Below, one piece after another: positions 1 to 7,417 of a stretch of 64,000 nt of DNA (positions within the stretch are counted from its first letter, which is position 1; the number at the start of each line of letters is the position of its first letter). The notes under the pieces are model-generated. The model was given only the letters and a program-made list of their open reading frames with translations, did not search any database and had not been told where the DNA came from. Source of the DNA: Gemmatimonadota bacterium (GTDB taxonomy: Bacteria; Gemmatimonadota; Gemmatimonadetes; Longimicrobiales; Gaopeijiaceae); the NCBI GenBank assembly GCA_040882465.1, contig JBBEBG010000036.1, forward strand, positions 202,846 to 266,845. Direction: 5' to 3'. The position numbers were made by a program, and so were the translations under genes.

Positions 1-146
1 AGCGCGGCCACGACGAGGAGACCGAGGGACGGGAGGGACGCGATCACCTTTCCCCGGTTCACGAATCCCGGAAGGGTGACCCCGAGCTCGACGAGCTCGC
101 GGCTGCGCACGCGCACCCCCGACATCGCGATGAGCCCGATCTTCAT
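1..146 (-). CDS. Probable radical SAM (B12-binding type) protein, N-terminal fragment
   Basis: Only about the first 48 codons are inside the window; the gene runs off the left edge. The visible protein begins MKIGLIAMSGVRV and continues with VELGVTLPGFVNRGKVIASL and a hydrophobic LGLLVVAA stretch. This resembles the opening of B12-binding-domain radical SAM proteins, whose first strand starts with a short hydrophobic run followed by a loop. No cysteine cluster is visible, so the assignment rests on resemblance at the N-terminus only. The start codon overlaps the stop of the upstream membrane-protein gene in an ATGA arrangement, which implies translational coupling and a shared transcript. Confidence 0.45.
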   Translation of the reverse strand, partial: MKIGLIAMSGVRVRSRELVELGVTLPGFVNRGKVIASLPSLGLLVVAA

Positions 147-580
147 GCCGGTCTCCGTTCACGCACCAGTCCGGCACAGATCAGAGCCACGGCCACGAAG
201 GTCGCCGTCGCCGGAAGCGGGAGGAGATACTTCCACGGCTCGTGGAAGGCGGCGGCCGTGAGGATCGCCGGCATGAGCGTCGCCCCACAGATCAGGCTCG
301 CTGAGGCCACCTTCTTTCCCGTTCGGCCGAGGGCCAATCCGGGAAGCTCGTGCCCGAAGAAGATGTTCGTGAGGCCGAGCGCCATCGCGGCGATGTGCCC
401 CAGGCGAAGGAGCCGCCGGGGAAGTCCGTCGTATTCCGCGAATCGCGCGGGGGCGGGGGCCGGGCCGTCGAAGGCCCAGAGGCCGAGGACCATCCCTCCC
501 GCGATCCCGGCGAGAAAAAGAGACCAGCCGACGAGCCGGTTCCGCCGGGCGATCGGGTCGGTCGAATTGGGGTCGTCCAT
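143..580 (-). CDS. Small polytopic membrane protein of unknown function
   Basis: The 145-residue product has about four hydrophobic segments: near residues 15-35, around 60-80, around 88-108 and 118-138. It has no signal peptide and a short charged N-terminus beginning MDDPNSTD. I do not recognise a family. The start was chosen because GGGAGG lies about five bases upstream; an in-frame ATG twelve bases further upstream is a weaker alternative. Its stop codon overlaps the start of the probable radical SAM gene, so the two are likely co-translated and may work together at the membrane. The gene is divergent from the flavin amine oxidase gene. Confidence 0.6.
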   Translation of the reverse strand: MDDPNSTDPIARRNRLVGWSLFLAGIAGGMVLGLWAFDGPAPAPARFAEYDGLPRRLLRLGHIAAMALGLTNIFFGHELPGLALGRTGKKVASASLICGATLMPAILTAAAFHEPWKYLLPLPATATFVAVALICAGLVRERRPA

Positions 581-640
581 GCGCCCTCCCATGCGAAGGT
601 GTACGCCTGGAAAGTTGCGGGGTGGCCCAGCCGCGCCCCA

Positions 641-656
641 TACGTCGCATGACGTA
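641..656. promoter_or_regulatory. Inverted repeat TACGTC-N4-GACGTA, possible operator
   Basis: Two perfect six-base arms flank a four-base spacer in the region between the divergent membrane-protein gene and the amine oxidase gene. The symmetry and position fit a binding site for a dimeric regulator of either gene. No regulator gene is visible nearby, so the role is inferred. Confidence 0.35.
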
Positions 657-782
657 GGGAGAGCCACACTTTGACGGAGACGGACAGTCGGCCGAGGGCC
701 GGGCCGGACCCCCGGCCGGGCCTGCGCCTGGGGCCTTTCCCCTGGGTCGCCCTTTCTCGTTTTTGCGGGGTACAACCTTTCG

Positions 783-812
783 TTGACCGGACTTGGAGGG
801 GCAATGTATGTT
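783..812 (+). promoter_or_regulatory. Candidate sigma-70-type promoter for the amine oxidase gene
   Basis: TTGACC (783-788) is separated by 18 bases from TATGTT (807-812), about 75 bases before the chosen ATG at 887. The -35 matches consensus at five of six positions and the -10 at four of six. This is a sequence match only. Confidence 0.4.
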
Positions 813-886
813 CCCCCACGCGCACTCCCCCATCTGACCCCGCCGCCCTCGGTGGCCGGGGTGGCGTTCCCACTCAGGAGCCAGTT

Positions 887-2539
887 ATGAGCGACGATCT
901 ATCGGCTCGGTACGGCACGGAATCCAGTCTGACCCGACGGCAGGTTCTCAAGTGGTTCGGCGCCCTGGGCGGGTCGTCCGTGATGCTCGGCGCGATGGGC
1001 GCTCTGGAGCTCCGCGGCCAACCGATTCGGCCCAGGCCGATCTTCAGCGGACAGGCCCAGGACACCCGCGTGATCGTCCTCGGGGCCGGAGTCTCCGGGA
1101 TGGTCGTCGGATACGAGCTGGGCAAGCTCGGATACGACTACCAGATCCTGGAGGCGCGCGACCGTGTCGGAGGCCTCAACTGGTCGGTGCGCCGGGGCGA
1201 TACCCACACGGAGCTTGGCCCGGGCGGGGAAACACAGGTGTGTGAGTTCGACGAGGGGCAATACGTGAACGCCGGTCCGTGGCGGCTCCCCCACGACCAC
1301 CACGGGATTTTGGGGTATGCGAAGGAGCTCGATGTCCGGATGGAGCCCTTCAACGACCTGAACGAGGTGCTCTTCAGCGAGGATCCGGCGCTCGGCCCCC
1401 TCGCCAACCGGATGCTCCTCCTGCGGGAGCTCACCTCCGACATGTGGGGGCACACGGCGGAGCTTCTCGCCAAGGCGCTCGATCAGGGGTCCCTCGACAG
1501 CGAGCTTTCGACCGAGGACAAGGATCGCCTCCTCCAGTTCCTCACGAGCGCGGGGTACCTGAGCAATCCCGATCGGATCTACCAGCCGAACGCCCGGGTC
1601 AGGGGTTCGGAGGACCCTTACGACCTGAGCCTCCTCCTCCAGTCCGGGTTCGCGAACCAGGTGCGGTCGCTGACCTCCGGAACGGGAGGCCCGGTACCCG
1701 TCCTGCAGCCGACCGGGGGGATGCAGCAGATCCCGCTGGCTTTCCAGCGCTTCCACGGACCCCGCGTGACCCTCAACGCGAAAGTCATCTCGATCCGCAC
1801 CCTGGAGAACGAGGTGCGGGTCGTGTGGGAGGACACGCAGTCAGGCGCACGGCAGGAGGTCGCGGCCGACTACGTGGTTTCGTGCCTCCCCATGACCATT
1901 CTCAAGCAACTGGAGGTGAATTTCTCGCCGGAAGTCGCGGCCGTGGTGCAGGCCTACACCCACAGCTCGAGCTCGAAGATCGGCTTGCAGATGGCCCGCC
2001 GGTTCTGGGAGGAAGACCATCAGATCTACGGGGGGCACCTCCAGTTCAGGGCATTCAATCCGCAGGCCGCGCCGCAGCCCGCGGCAGGCGGCGGCGGACG
2101 TGGGGGCGGAGGGGGAGGAGGCGGCGGCGGCAACCCACTCCCGTCCTTCTCGTATCCGTCGAACGACTACGGCGCGAAGAAGGGGGTCCTTCTCGGCTTC
2201 TACGGTGGACCGAACGTTCCGGGAATCGACGGCGTGCCTCTCATAGACTCGCCGGTCCGGATGCGGTTCGAGCATGTGCTCACGCACGCGAGCAAAGTGC
2301 ACCCGCAGATGCGGCAAGAGTTCGAAAGCGCCTACGCGATCATGTGGCCCAGGGTGCCGTTCAGCGAGGGTGCCTGGGGGCAGAACCCGGGGGAGAACAT
2401 GGACCTCCTCAGCCAGGCCCACGGTCGGATCTACCTCGGTTCCGCCGCGATCAGCGGGGATCCGGCTTGGCAGGAGGGTGCGGTCGAGTCTGCGTGGCGC
2501 GCGGTGGAATTGATCCATGCGCGTGTGATGGGCCAGTAG
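887..2539 (+). CDS. Tat-exported flavin amine oxidase family protein
   Basis: The 550-residue protein belongs to the FAD-dependent monoamine/L-amino-acid oxidase superfamily, which oxidises amines or amino acids to imines. The N-terminus carries a twin-arginine signal (TRRQVLK, residues 16-22, then a hydrophobic stretch). The FAD site is visible as GAGVSG (66-71), the ribose-binding Glu89 and RVGG (93-96). Near the C-terminus, WQEGAVES corresponds to the flavin-binding segment of this superfamily. A run of glycines around residues 400-415 is an unusual low-complexity insert. AGGAG six bases before the ATG at 887 fixes the start; the frame stays open further upstream without a better signal. 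Substrate is unknown. A cytochrome c gene lies convergently downstream and an exported RidA-type protein follows, which suggests periplasmic amine oxidation. Confidence 0.85.
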   Translation: MSDDLSARYGTESSLTRRQVLKWFGALGGSSVMLGAMGALELRGQPIRPRPIFSGQAQDTRVIVLGAGVSGMVVGYELGKLGYDYQILEARDRVGGLNWSVRRGDTHTELGPGGETQVCEFDEGQYVNAGPWRLPHDHHGILGYAKELDVRMEPFNDLNEVLFSEDPALGPLANRMLLLRELTSDMWGHTAELLAKALDQGSLDSELSTEDKDRLLQFLTSAGYLSNPDRIYQPNARVRGSEDPYDLSLLLQSGFANQVRSLTSGTGGPVPVLQPTGGMQQIPLAFQRFHGPRVTLNAKVISIRTLENEVRVVWEDTQSGARQEVAADYVVSCLPMTILKQLEVNFSPEVAAVVQAYTHSSSSKIGLQMARRFWEEDHQIYGGHLQFRAFNPQAAPQPAAGGGGRGGGGGGGGGGNPLPSFSYPSNDYGAKKGVLLGFYGGPNVPGIDGVPLIDSPVRMRFEHVLTHASKVHPQMRQEFESAYAIMWPRVPFSEGAWGQNPGENMDLLSQAHGRIYLGSAAISGDPAWQEGAVESAWRAVELIHARVMGQ

Positions 2540-2589
2540 CGCGAGGGGAAGCCGTGCTCGGGCCTTTAGCCGCGGAGTGAGTCGGGTGA

Positions 2590-2626
2590 AACGAAGGGGG
2601 CCGCTCACCGCGCGGCCCCCTTCGTT
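2590..2626 (+). terminator. Intrinsic terminator, 15-bp stem
   Basis: A perfect 15-base-pair stem (2590-2604 with 2612-2626) closes a seven-base loop and is followed by CTTTTCC. It lies 50 bases after the amine oxidase stop and between two convergent genes. It may also stop the cytochrome c transcript from the other side, although the T-run on that strand is only three bases. Confidence 0.8.
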
Positions 2627-2702
2627 CTTTTCCTCGCAGAGCGCCCGCCAACGGAGGTGAGCGGGCGGCCTCGCGAGGCCGGATCCGCCGGCGAACGGTC
2701 AG

Positions 2703-3149
2703 TCAGGGCCCCCCGGTGGTCTCGATCGTGATGGCCCCGAGCGCCGTCGGTTCCCGCGGGAGTGGTATGTCCCCCGCGCGGAAACCCTGCCTGCTCAGCA
2801 TGTAGGCGATGACGTTTACGGTTTGATCTTCGGTGAGCACGCCGGGATCGTTTTCCGGCATCGTGTTCTTGATCCTGAGGTAAAGCTCCTGCAAGGACCT
2901 TCCGGACCACCGCGAGGCGAAATTGGGAGACAGCAGGTCGAACGCGCTGTGACAGGCGGTGCAGTAAATGTCGAAAACGGTTTCGCCGAGGATCGCCTGA
3001 GACGGGGTATACACGCCCCCGGTGACCGACCTGGGTCCGGCAGGGGCCGGCCCGTCCCCGGAGCCACCCCCCTCCTGGACCCCTCCACAGCCCGTCACGG
3101 TTAGCGAAAGAATTACGAGAGCAAGCGTTCGCAGGGAGTACGCATTCAT
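2703..3149 (-). CDS. Cytochrome c class I lipoprotein
   Basis: The 148-residue product has a lipoprotein signal ending in LTVTGC, with Cys21 as the lipid-modified residue. A glycine-rich linker follows, then a single haem c domain. CTACH (63-67) is the haem attachment motif and Met97 in the NTMPEN segment is the likely axial ligand. The size is typical of a small mono-haem electron carrier anchored at a membrane. It faces the amine oxidase gene across a terminator and is divergent from the RidA-type gene. It could accept electrons from a neighbouring exported oxidoreductase or feed a terminal oxidase. That partnership is inferred from position only. Confidence 0.85.
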   Translation of the reverse strand: MNAYSLRTLALVILSLTVTGCGGVQEGGGSGDGPAPAGPRSVTGGVYTPSQAILGETVFDIYCTACHSAFDLLSPNFASRWSGRSLQELYLRIKNTMPENDPGVLTEDQTVNVIAYMLSRQGFRAGDIPLPREPTALGAITIETTGGP

Positions 3150-3558
3150 GGGCTTCCCCGTCAGAGGTTCGGCCTATCGGAGGCCTTCAGCGGGAGGAGA
3201 ACTTCGATGTCGCTCACCGTCCTGGCGACAGTGGCCGTCGTAGTCCGCTTCCGTCGGTGTTGGACGGTCCCGACGATCCGAAGCCGAAGGTAACCGTGTC
3301 CCTCACCGAGGACTACCCGTTCCTCGCCAGATCCATCCCGGAAGCCACGTTCCTTCACGCGGCCCGCGCGTTTCCGTCCGGGAGCACTCGTGGGCCGCCC
3401 TCCTCGCTTGCTGAGCGGGGCACGGGTTCGCATCTTGCGATTCCGATCCTCGCCCCCGCGCAGGACCCCGGGAGACTTCCGTCCCTCGCGCGAGCGTGAG
3501 GACGCCACCTCCGAGGAGCCGTGCCGCCACTCTTCATCCGATGCAAAGGATACTCCTC
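3150..3558. other. Intergenic region between divergent genes
   Basis: About 400 bases separate the cytochrome c gene and the RidA-type gene. It must hold the outward promoters for both, but I could not identify a convincing -35/-10 pair. No small gene with a ribosome-binding site and plausible protein was found, and no strong repeat. Confidence 0.5.
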
Positions 3559-4869
3559 ATGACGAACGCTTCACACGGTTTCCGAGCAGCTTCGCGCTTC
3601 TTCGTCGCAGCCCTGTTCCTCGCCCCGGTGCTCTGGAGTGGAGGGGTCGAGGGCCAGGAGGTCTTTCCGCTTGCGGGGGCGCCCTATGCGGCCGGAGTGA
3701 TGGCGCCCGCCGGCGCGACACTCGCCGTGTTCGGGGGAATCGAGGGTGAAGGGAGCGATGTCGGCGCGGCCGCGGCAGCGGCGCTCGGCGCGATGGAGGC
3801 ACGTCTGAGCGAAGTCGGGCTGGACCGGAGCCACGTTCTCAAGGTCCGAGCGGGTCTCGCCCCCGGCGATGGTACGGAATTCACGGCGTGGGATGGCGCG
3901 TGGAGAAGCTTCTATGGTTCGGGACAGCCGCCGGCGCGCACGACGGTGGGCTCCTCCGGGGTGCCGGGGAGCGCGCGGATCGTGCTGGACGTAGTGGCCG
4001 CCTTCCCCCTCGACCGCGGACACCGGGCGGCGGTGGACGGTGCCCGCGCGACGGCGAACCCGAACCTGAGCTATGTGGGCCCCGCGGGGAATCCAACCGC
4101 GATCGTGGCTACGAGCCCGGGGCTCTTCCTCTCGTCGGGCGTGCTTCCCAACCGGAATTCCCTCGCCAACCCCGAGGCGATGGAAGACCACATGCGCGGC
4201 GCGATGAACGGCCTCGCGAACACGCTCGCCGACCACGGGCTCGCCTGGGCGGACGCATTCTTCGTGCGGGTCTTGCCGACGCCCCAGCCCGACCGGGCCA
4301 CGGTGGACTTCGCCGGATGGACCCCGGTCTTCGACCGGCTGAGCGAGCTGGCCGGCGGGCAGGGGCCGGCATGGACGATGTGGGCGGCCCCCGGCTTCGG
4401 AACCGGAAACAACCCGCGATTTGTGGAGATCGAAGTGTGGGCCGTCCCGCAGGCACCGATGCCGGCGTTCGAGGTTCTCGACCGGGAGTCCCAAAATCCC
4501 AATCTGCGCATGACCGGGACGGGTTTCATCGCTGCGGGGGCGATGGTGGCTCCCTACCCTGAGCTCGTCTTCCTCTCCGGAATCGTAGCGCCCGAAGGGA
4601 CAGCGGCGACCGAAGAGGGCATGAGCGTGCTCACCCAGATGGAGGAGCGGCTCTCGCTGATGGGTGCGACGATGGCGGATGTCGCGGAGCTCCGCGTTTA
4701 CCGCGTCGCGGGCGAGGAGGGGTTCAACGACGCGTACGGCTTGTACTTCAATAACGCGGAGCGGAATCCGCACAAGCCGGTCCGAACCAATTATGTCGTG
4801 CAGAGCTTGCCGGGTGGGCGGACGGTGGAGGTCGAGGCTGTCGTCGTGCGTCCGCCGCAGGGGTTCTGA
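3559..4869 (+). CDS. Exported protein with three tandem RidA/YjgF-like modules
   Basis: RidA proteins hydrolyse reactive enamines and imines formed by amino-acid enzymes. This 436-residue protein appears to hold three such modules, at about residues 33-150, 165-297 and 312-432, behind a Sec-type signal peptide (hydrophobic run at 11-27). The arginine that binds substrate in active RidA proteins is present in modules 1 (PPARTTVG) and 3 (KPVRTNYV). It is replaced in module 2 by Trp (GPAWTMW). Module 3 also keeps the acidic residue near its end (VEVEAVV). The start at 3559 follows AAGGA at about ten bases; an ATG at 3541 has no such site. Classical RidA is a cytosolic homotrimer of about 130-residue chains, so a secreted three-in-one form is unusual. 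Its position between a flavin amine oxidase and a peptidase fits periplasmic imine clearance. Confidence 0.8.
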   Translation: MTNASHGFRAASRFFVAALFLAPVLWSGGVEGQEVFPLAGAPYAAGVMAPAGATLAVFGGIEGEGSDVGAAAAAALGAMEARLSEVGLDRSHVLKVRAGLAPGDGTEFTAWDGAWRSFYGSGQPPARTTVGSSGVPGSARIVLDVVAAFPLDRGHRAAVDGARATANPNLSYVGPAGNPTAIVATSPGLFLSSGVLPNRNSLANPEAMEDHMRGAMNGLANTLADHGLAWADAFFVRVLPTPQPDRATVDFAGWTPVFDRLSELAGGQGPAWTMWAAPGFGTGNNPRFVEIEVWAVPQAPMPAFEVLDRESQNPNLRMTGTGFIAAGAMVAPYPELVFLSGIVAPEGTAATEEGMSVLTQMEERLSLMGATMADVAELRVYRVAGEEGFNDAYGLYFNNAERNPHKPVRTNYVVQSLPGGRTVEVEAVVVRPPQGF

Positions 4870-4930
4870 CGATCCGGATTGATCGGCCCGGGTGGGCGCG
4901 GCCGGCCCGGGCCCGTGCCGAGAGGGTGAA

Positions 4931-7342
4931 ATGAAAGGTCGAGCCAGCCGAAGCCCCCGCCAGGGAATGGTCCCTCCGATCCGGTCGGTGCTGGGGGCCG
5001 TCCTGGCGGCCGCCGCTTTCGCGGGGACTGCGCCCCGCGAGGCGGTCGCGCAGAATCAGGTCACGCGTCCCGTCGTCATCGTGGACGGCGTCGTGCTGGG
5101 CGAGGCGCCGACCCCGCCGCGGGTGCGCCCGCTTCCGAACGGCGTGCTCGGCGGGGTTCCGATGACGGCCGCGGACAGCGCCGCCTGGACAGTCGTGAGA
5201 CGCCTCGACTTCGAGCACTATAAGTCGCTCGTGGCGGGGCTCGCCCAGTTTGGGGACCGCGAACAGGGAACGGAACGGAACGCCCTCGCCGTGGACTGGA
5301 TCGAGGCCCAGCTCCGGAGCTGGGGATACGAGACCGAGCGGCTCCGGTACGAGTACCAAGGACAACCTCGCGAACAGGTCTACGCGACGAAGGTCGGCTC
5401 CACCGCTCCGCACGAGATGTACATCCTCGGCGCCCACATGGATGGACGGGGCGGTGGCGAAGCGGTGAACGACAACGCCTCCGGCACCGCGCTGGTCATG
5501 GAGATCGCGCGCGTCCTCGCCTCCCCCGACGTCCGCACGGACCGCTCGGTCCGCTTCGCCCTTTGGAACAACGAGGAAACCGGGCTGAATGGGGCTCGGG
5601 CGTATGTCGAGCAGCGAGCCGAGCTGCAGGGGATCGAGAGCCCCGCCGGATCGGGCGCGTATCCGGAGCCGAGGTGGATGGGGATGATCCAGCACGACAA
5701 GGTCATGTTCGACCATGGGAATCCGGTTCAGGACGAGCAGGTGCTCGACGCCGACGTGGACGTCGAATATCAGATGAACTCCACGCTCTGGGAGGAGTCC
5801 TCCCGTCTCGCCGTCGAGCTGATCAATGCGAATCGGATGTTCGCGACGAATCACCCGGCCGCGGCGAGCAATTCGATGAGCAACACGGATTCCACCCCCT
5901 TCATGAATCTCGTCGCCTCGGTCAGCGTGCGTGAGAATCGGCGACTCTTCGAGATCGGCTTGGGCTCCGACCCGCACTGGCACCAGCCGACCGACCTTCT
6001 GGAGACCTTCGACGACGCGGACTATCGCCTGGGCTTCAATGCCATGCAGACCACGCTCGGGGCCACCGCCCGGCTGGCCGGCGCGCGGGTCGCGCCGCTC
6101 CGAGCCCAGGGAGGCGGCGCGCTCGTGGGACTCGACGCGGAAGTCACGGCGCTGCGCGCCCGCATGATCCACGAACGGGCGATCGCGACGGACACGCACA
6201 CCGACATCAACGCGGGGAACTTCACGGCGAGCGAGCCGAACTACCTCACCGGACTCGAGAACACGCAGGTGGATCTTCCCTCGATGGAGGCGGGCGGGCT
6301 CGATGCCGTCTGGTTCTCGATGTACCAGGGGCAGCGGGACGACTTCACGGCGGAAGGCTACCGGGGCGCTTATAACACGGCGATGGACAAGGTCCTGGCG
6401 ATCCGCAGGCTCACCTCCGAGCTCGCGCCGAGCCGGATCGGTCTCGCCCTGACCGCGGACGACGTCCGGAGGGTCGCCGCCGAAGGCCGCCTCGTCGCGC
6501 TCATGGGGATGGAGAACGGATATGCGCTCGGAGAGGACGTCGAGAACGTGCGACGGTTCGCCGAGCTGGGCGTCCGTTACCTCTCGCTTGCCCACAACGG
6601 GAACAACCAGCTTTCCGATTCCCATACGGGTGAAGTGGACGGCTACCGCTGGAACGGGGTCTCGCCCCTCGGGGAGGAGGTGATCGCGGCGGCGAACCGG
6701 TGGGGGATCATTCTCGACATCTCCCATCCCTCGAAGGAAGCGAACCTCCAGACGATGCGGCTGTCGCGGACGCCGGTGATGGCCTCGCACTCGTCCGTCC
6801 GCGCGCTTGCGAATCACAGCCGCAATCTGGACGACGAGCTGCTGCGCGCGCTCCAGGACAATGGCGGCGTCGTGCAGATCGTGGCTTTCAACTCCTATCT
6901 CGTCACGCCGCCGCCCGAGCGCGCTCCCGCGGTCCAGGCCCTTCAGGCGGACTTCGGACTCTCCGGCGGAGGGCAAGCCATCCAGGCGGCTCTCGCGGAG
7001 ATGGCGCCCGACCGGCGCGCCGCGTACGACCAGCGGATGGCGCAGATCGACGCGCAGTGGCCGGTCCCACCGCCTGCGACGGTGAGAGAGCTCGTGGACC
7101 ACATCGACTATGTCGTGGACCTGATCGGTGTGGATCATGTCGGAATCAGCTCCGACTTCGATGGAGGCGGCGGAATCGAGGGGTGGGATGACGCTTCGGA
7201 GACCTTCAACGTGACCCTCGAGCTCGTGAATCGCGGGTACACCGAGGAGGAGATCGTGAAGATCTGGGGCGGCAACCTCCTCCGCATCATGGAGGAAGCC
7301 GAGCGCGTCGCGGAAGAGATGGGAAGAGAGATCGCCGACTAA
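4931..7342 (+). CDS. Secreted M28 aminopeptidase fused to M19 membrane dipeptidase
   Basis: The 803-residue protein joins two zinc peptidases behind a Sec signal peptide (cleavage likely after AVA, near residue 40). The M28 half keeps His169 and Asp171 in AHMDG, Asp181 in NDNASG, the Glu215-Glu216 pair in NNEETG and the late His in HQPTD. The M19 half begins near residue 410 with THTD, keeps the ASHSS and NHSRN histidine region, and ends with the DHVGISSDFDG motif. M28 enzymes trim N-terminal residues. M19 enzymes split dipeptides, including those with a D-residue at the C-terminus. One chain could therefore reduce peptides to free amino acids. GAGAGGG just before 4931 supports the start. The next gene, a class V aminotransferase, is 75 bases away. 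Confidence 0.85.
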   Translation: MKGRASRSPRQGMVPPIRSVLGAVLAAAAFAGTAPREAVAQNQVTRPVVIVDGVVLGEAPTPPRVRPLPNGVLGGVPMTAADSAAWTVVRRLDFEHYKSLVAGLAQFGDREQGTERNALAVDWIEAQLRSWGYETERLRYEYQGQPREQVYATKVGSTAPHEMYILGAHMDGRGGGEAVNDNASGTALVMEIARVLASPDVRTDRSVRFALWNNEETGLNGARAYVEQRAELQGIESPAGSGAYPEPRWMGMIQHDKVMFDHGNPVQDEQVLDADVDVEYQMNSTLWEESSRLAVELINANRMFATNHPAAASNSMSNTDSTPFMNLVASVSVRENRRLFEIGLGSDPHWHQPTDLLETFDDADYRLGFNAMQTTLGATARLAGARVAPLRAQGGGALVGLDAEVTALRARMIHERAIATDTHTDINAGNFTASEPNYLTGLENTQVDLPSMEAGGLDAVWFSMYQGQRDDFTAEGYRGAYNTAMDKVLAIRRLTSELAPSRIGLALTADDVRRVAAEGRLVALMGMENGYALGEDVENVRRFAELGVRYLSLAHNGNNQLSDSHTGEVDGYRWNGVSPLGEEVIAAANRWGIILDISHPSKEANLQTMRLSRTPVMASHSSVRALANHSRNLDDELLRALQDNGGVVQIVAFNSYLVTPPPERAPAVQALQADFGLSGGGQAIQAALAEMAPDRRAAYDQRMAQIDAQWPVPPPATVRELVDHIDYVVDLIGVDHVGISSDFDGGGGIEGWDDASETFNVTLELVNRGYTEEEIVKIWGGNLLRIMEEAERVAEEMGREIAD

Positions 7343-7417
7343 GAAAGCTCGCAGGAGCCCCGGGGTGCGCGCCGCGCCGCCATGGCACGGTCGGCTCCGC
7401 CGACAGGAGGAGGGACG

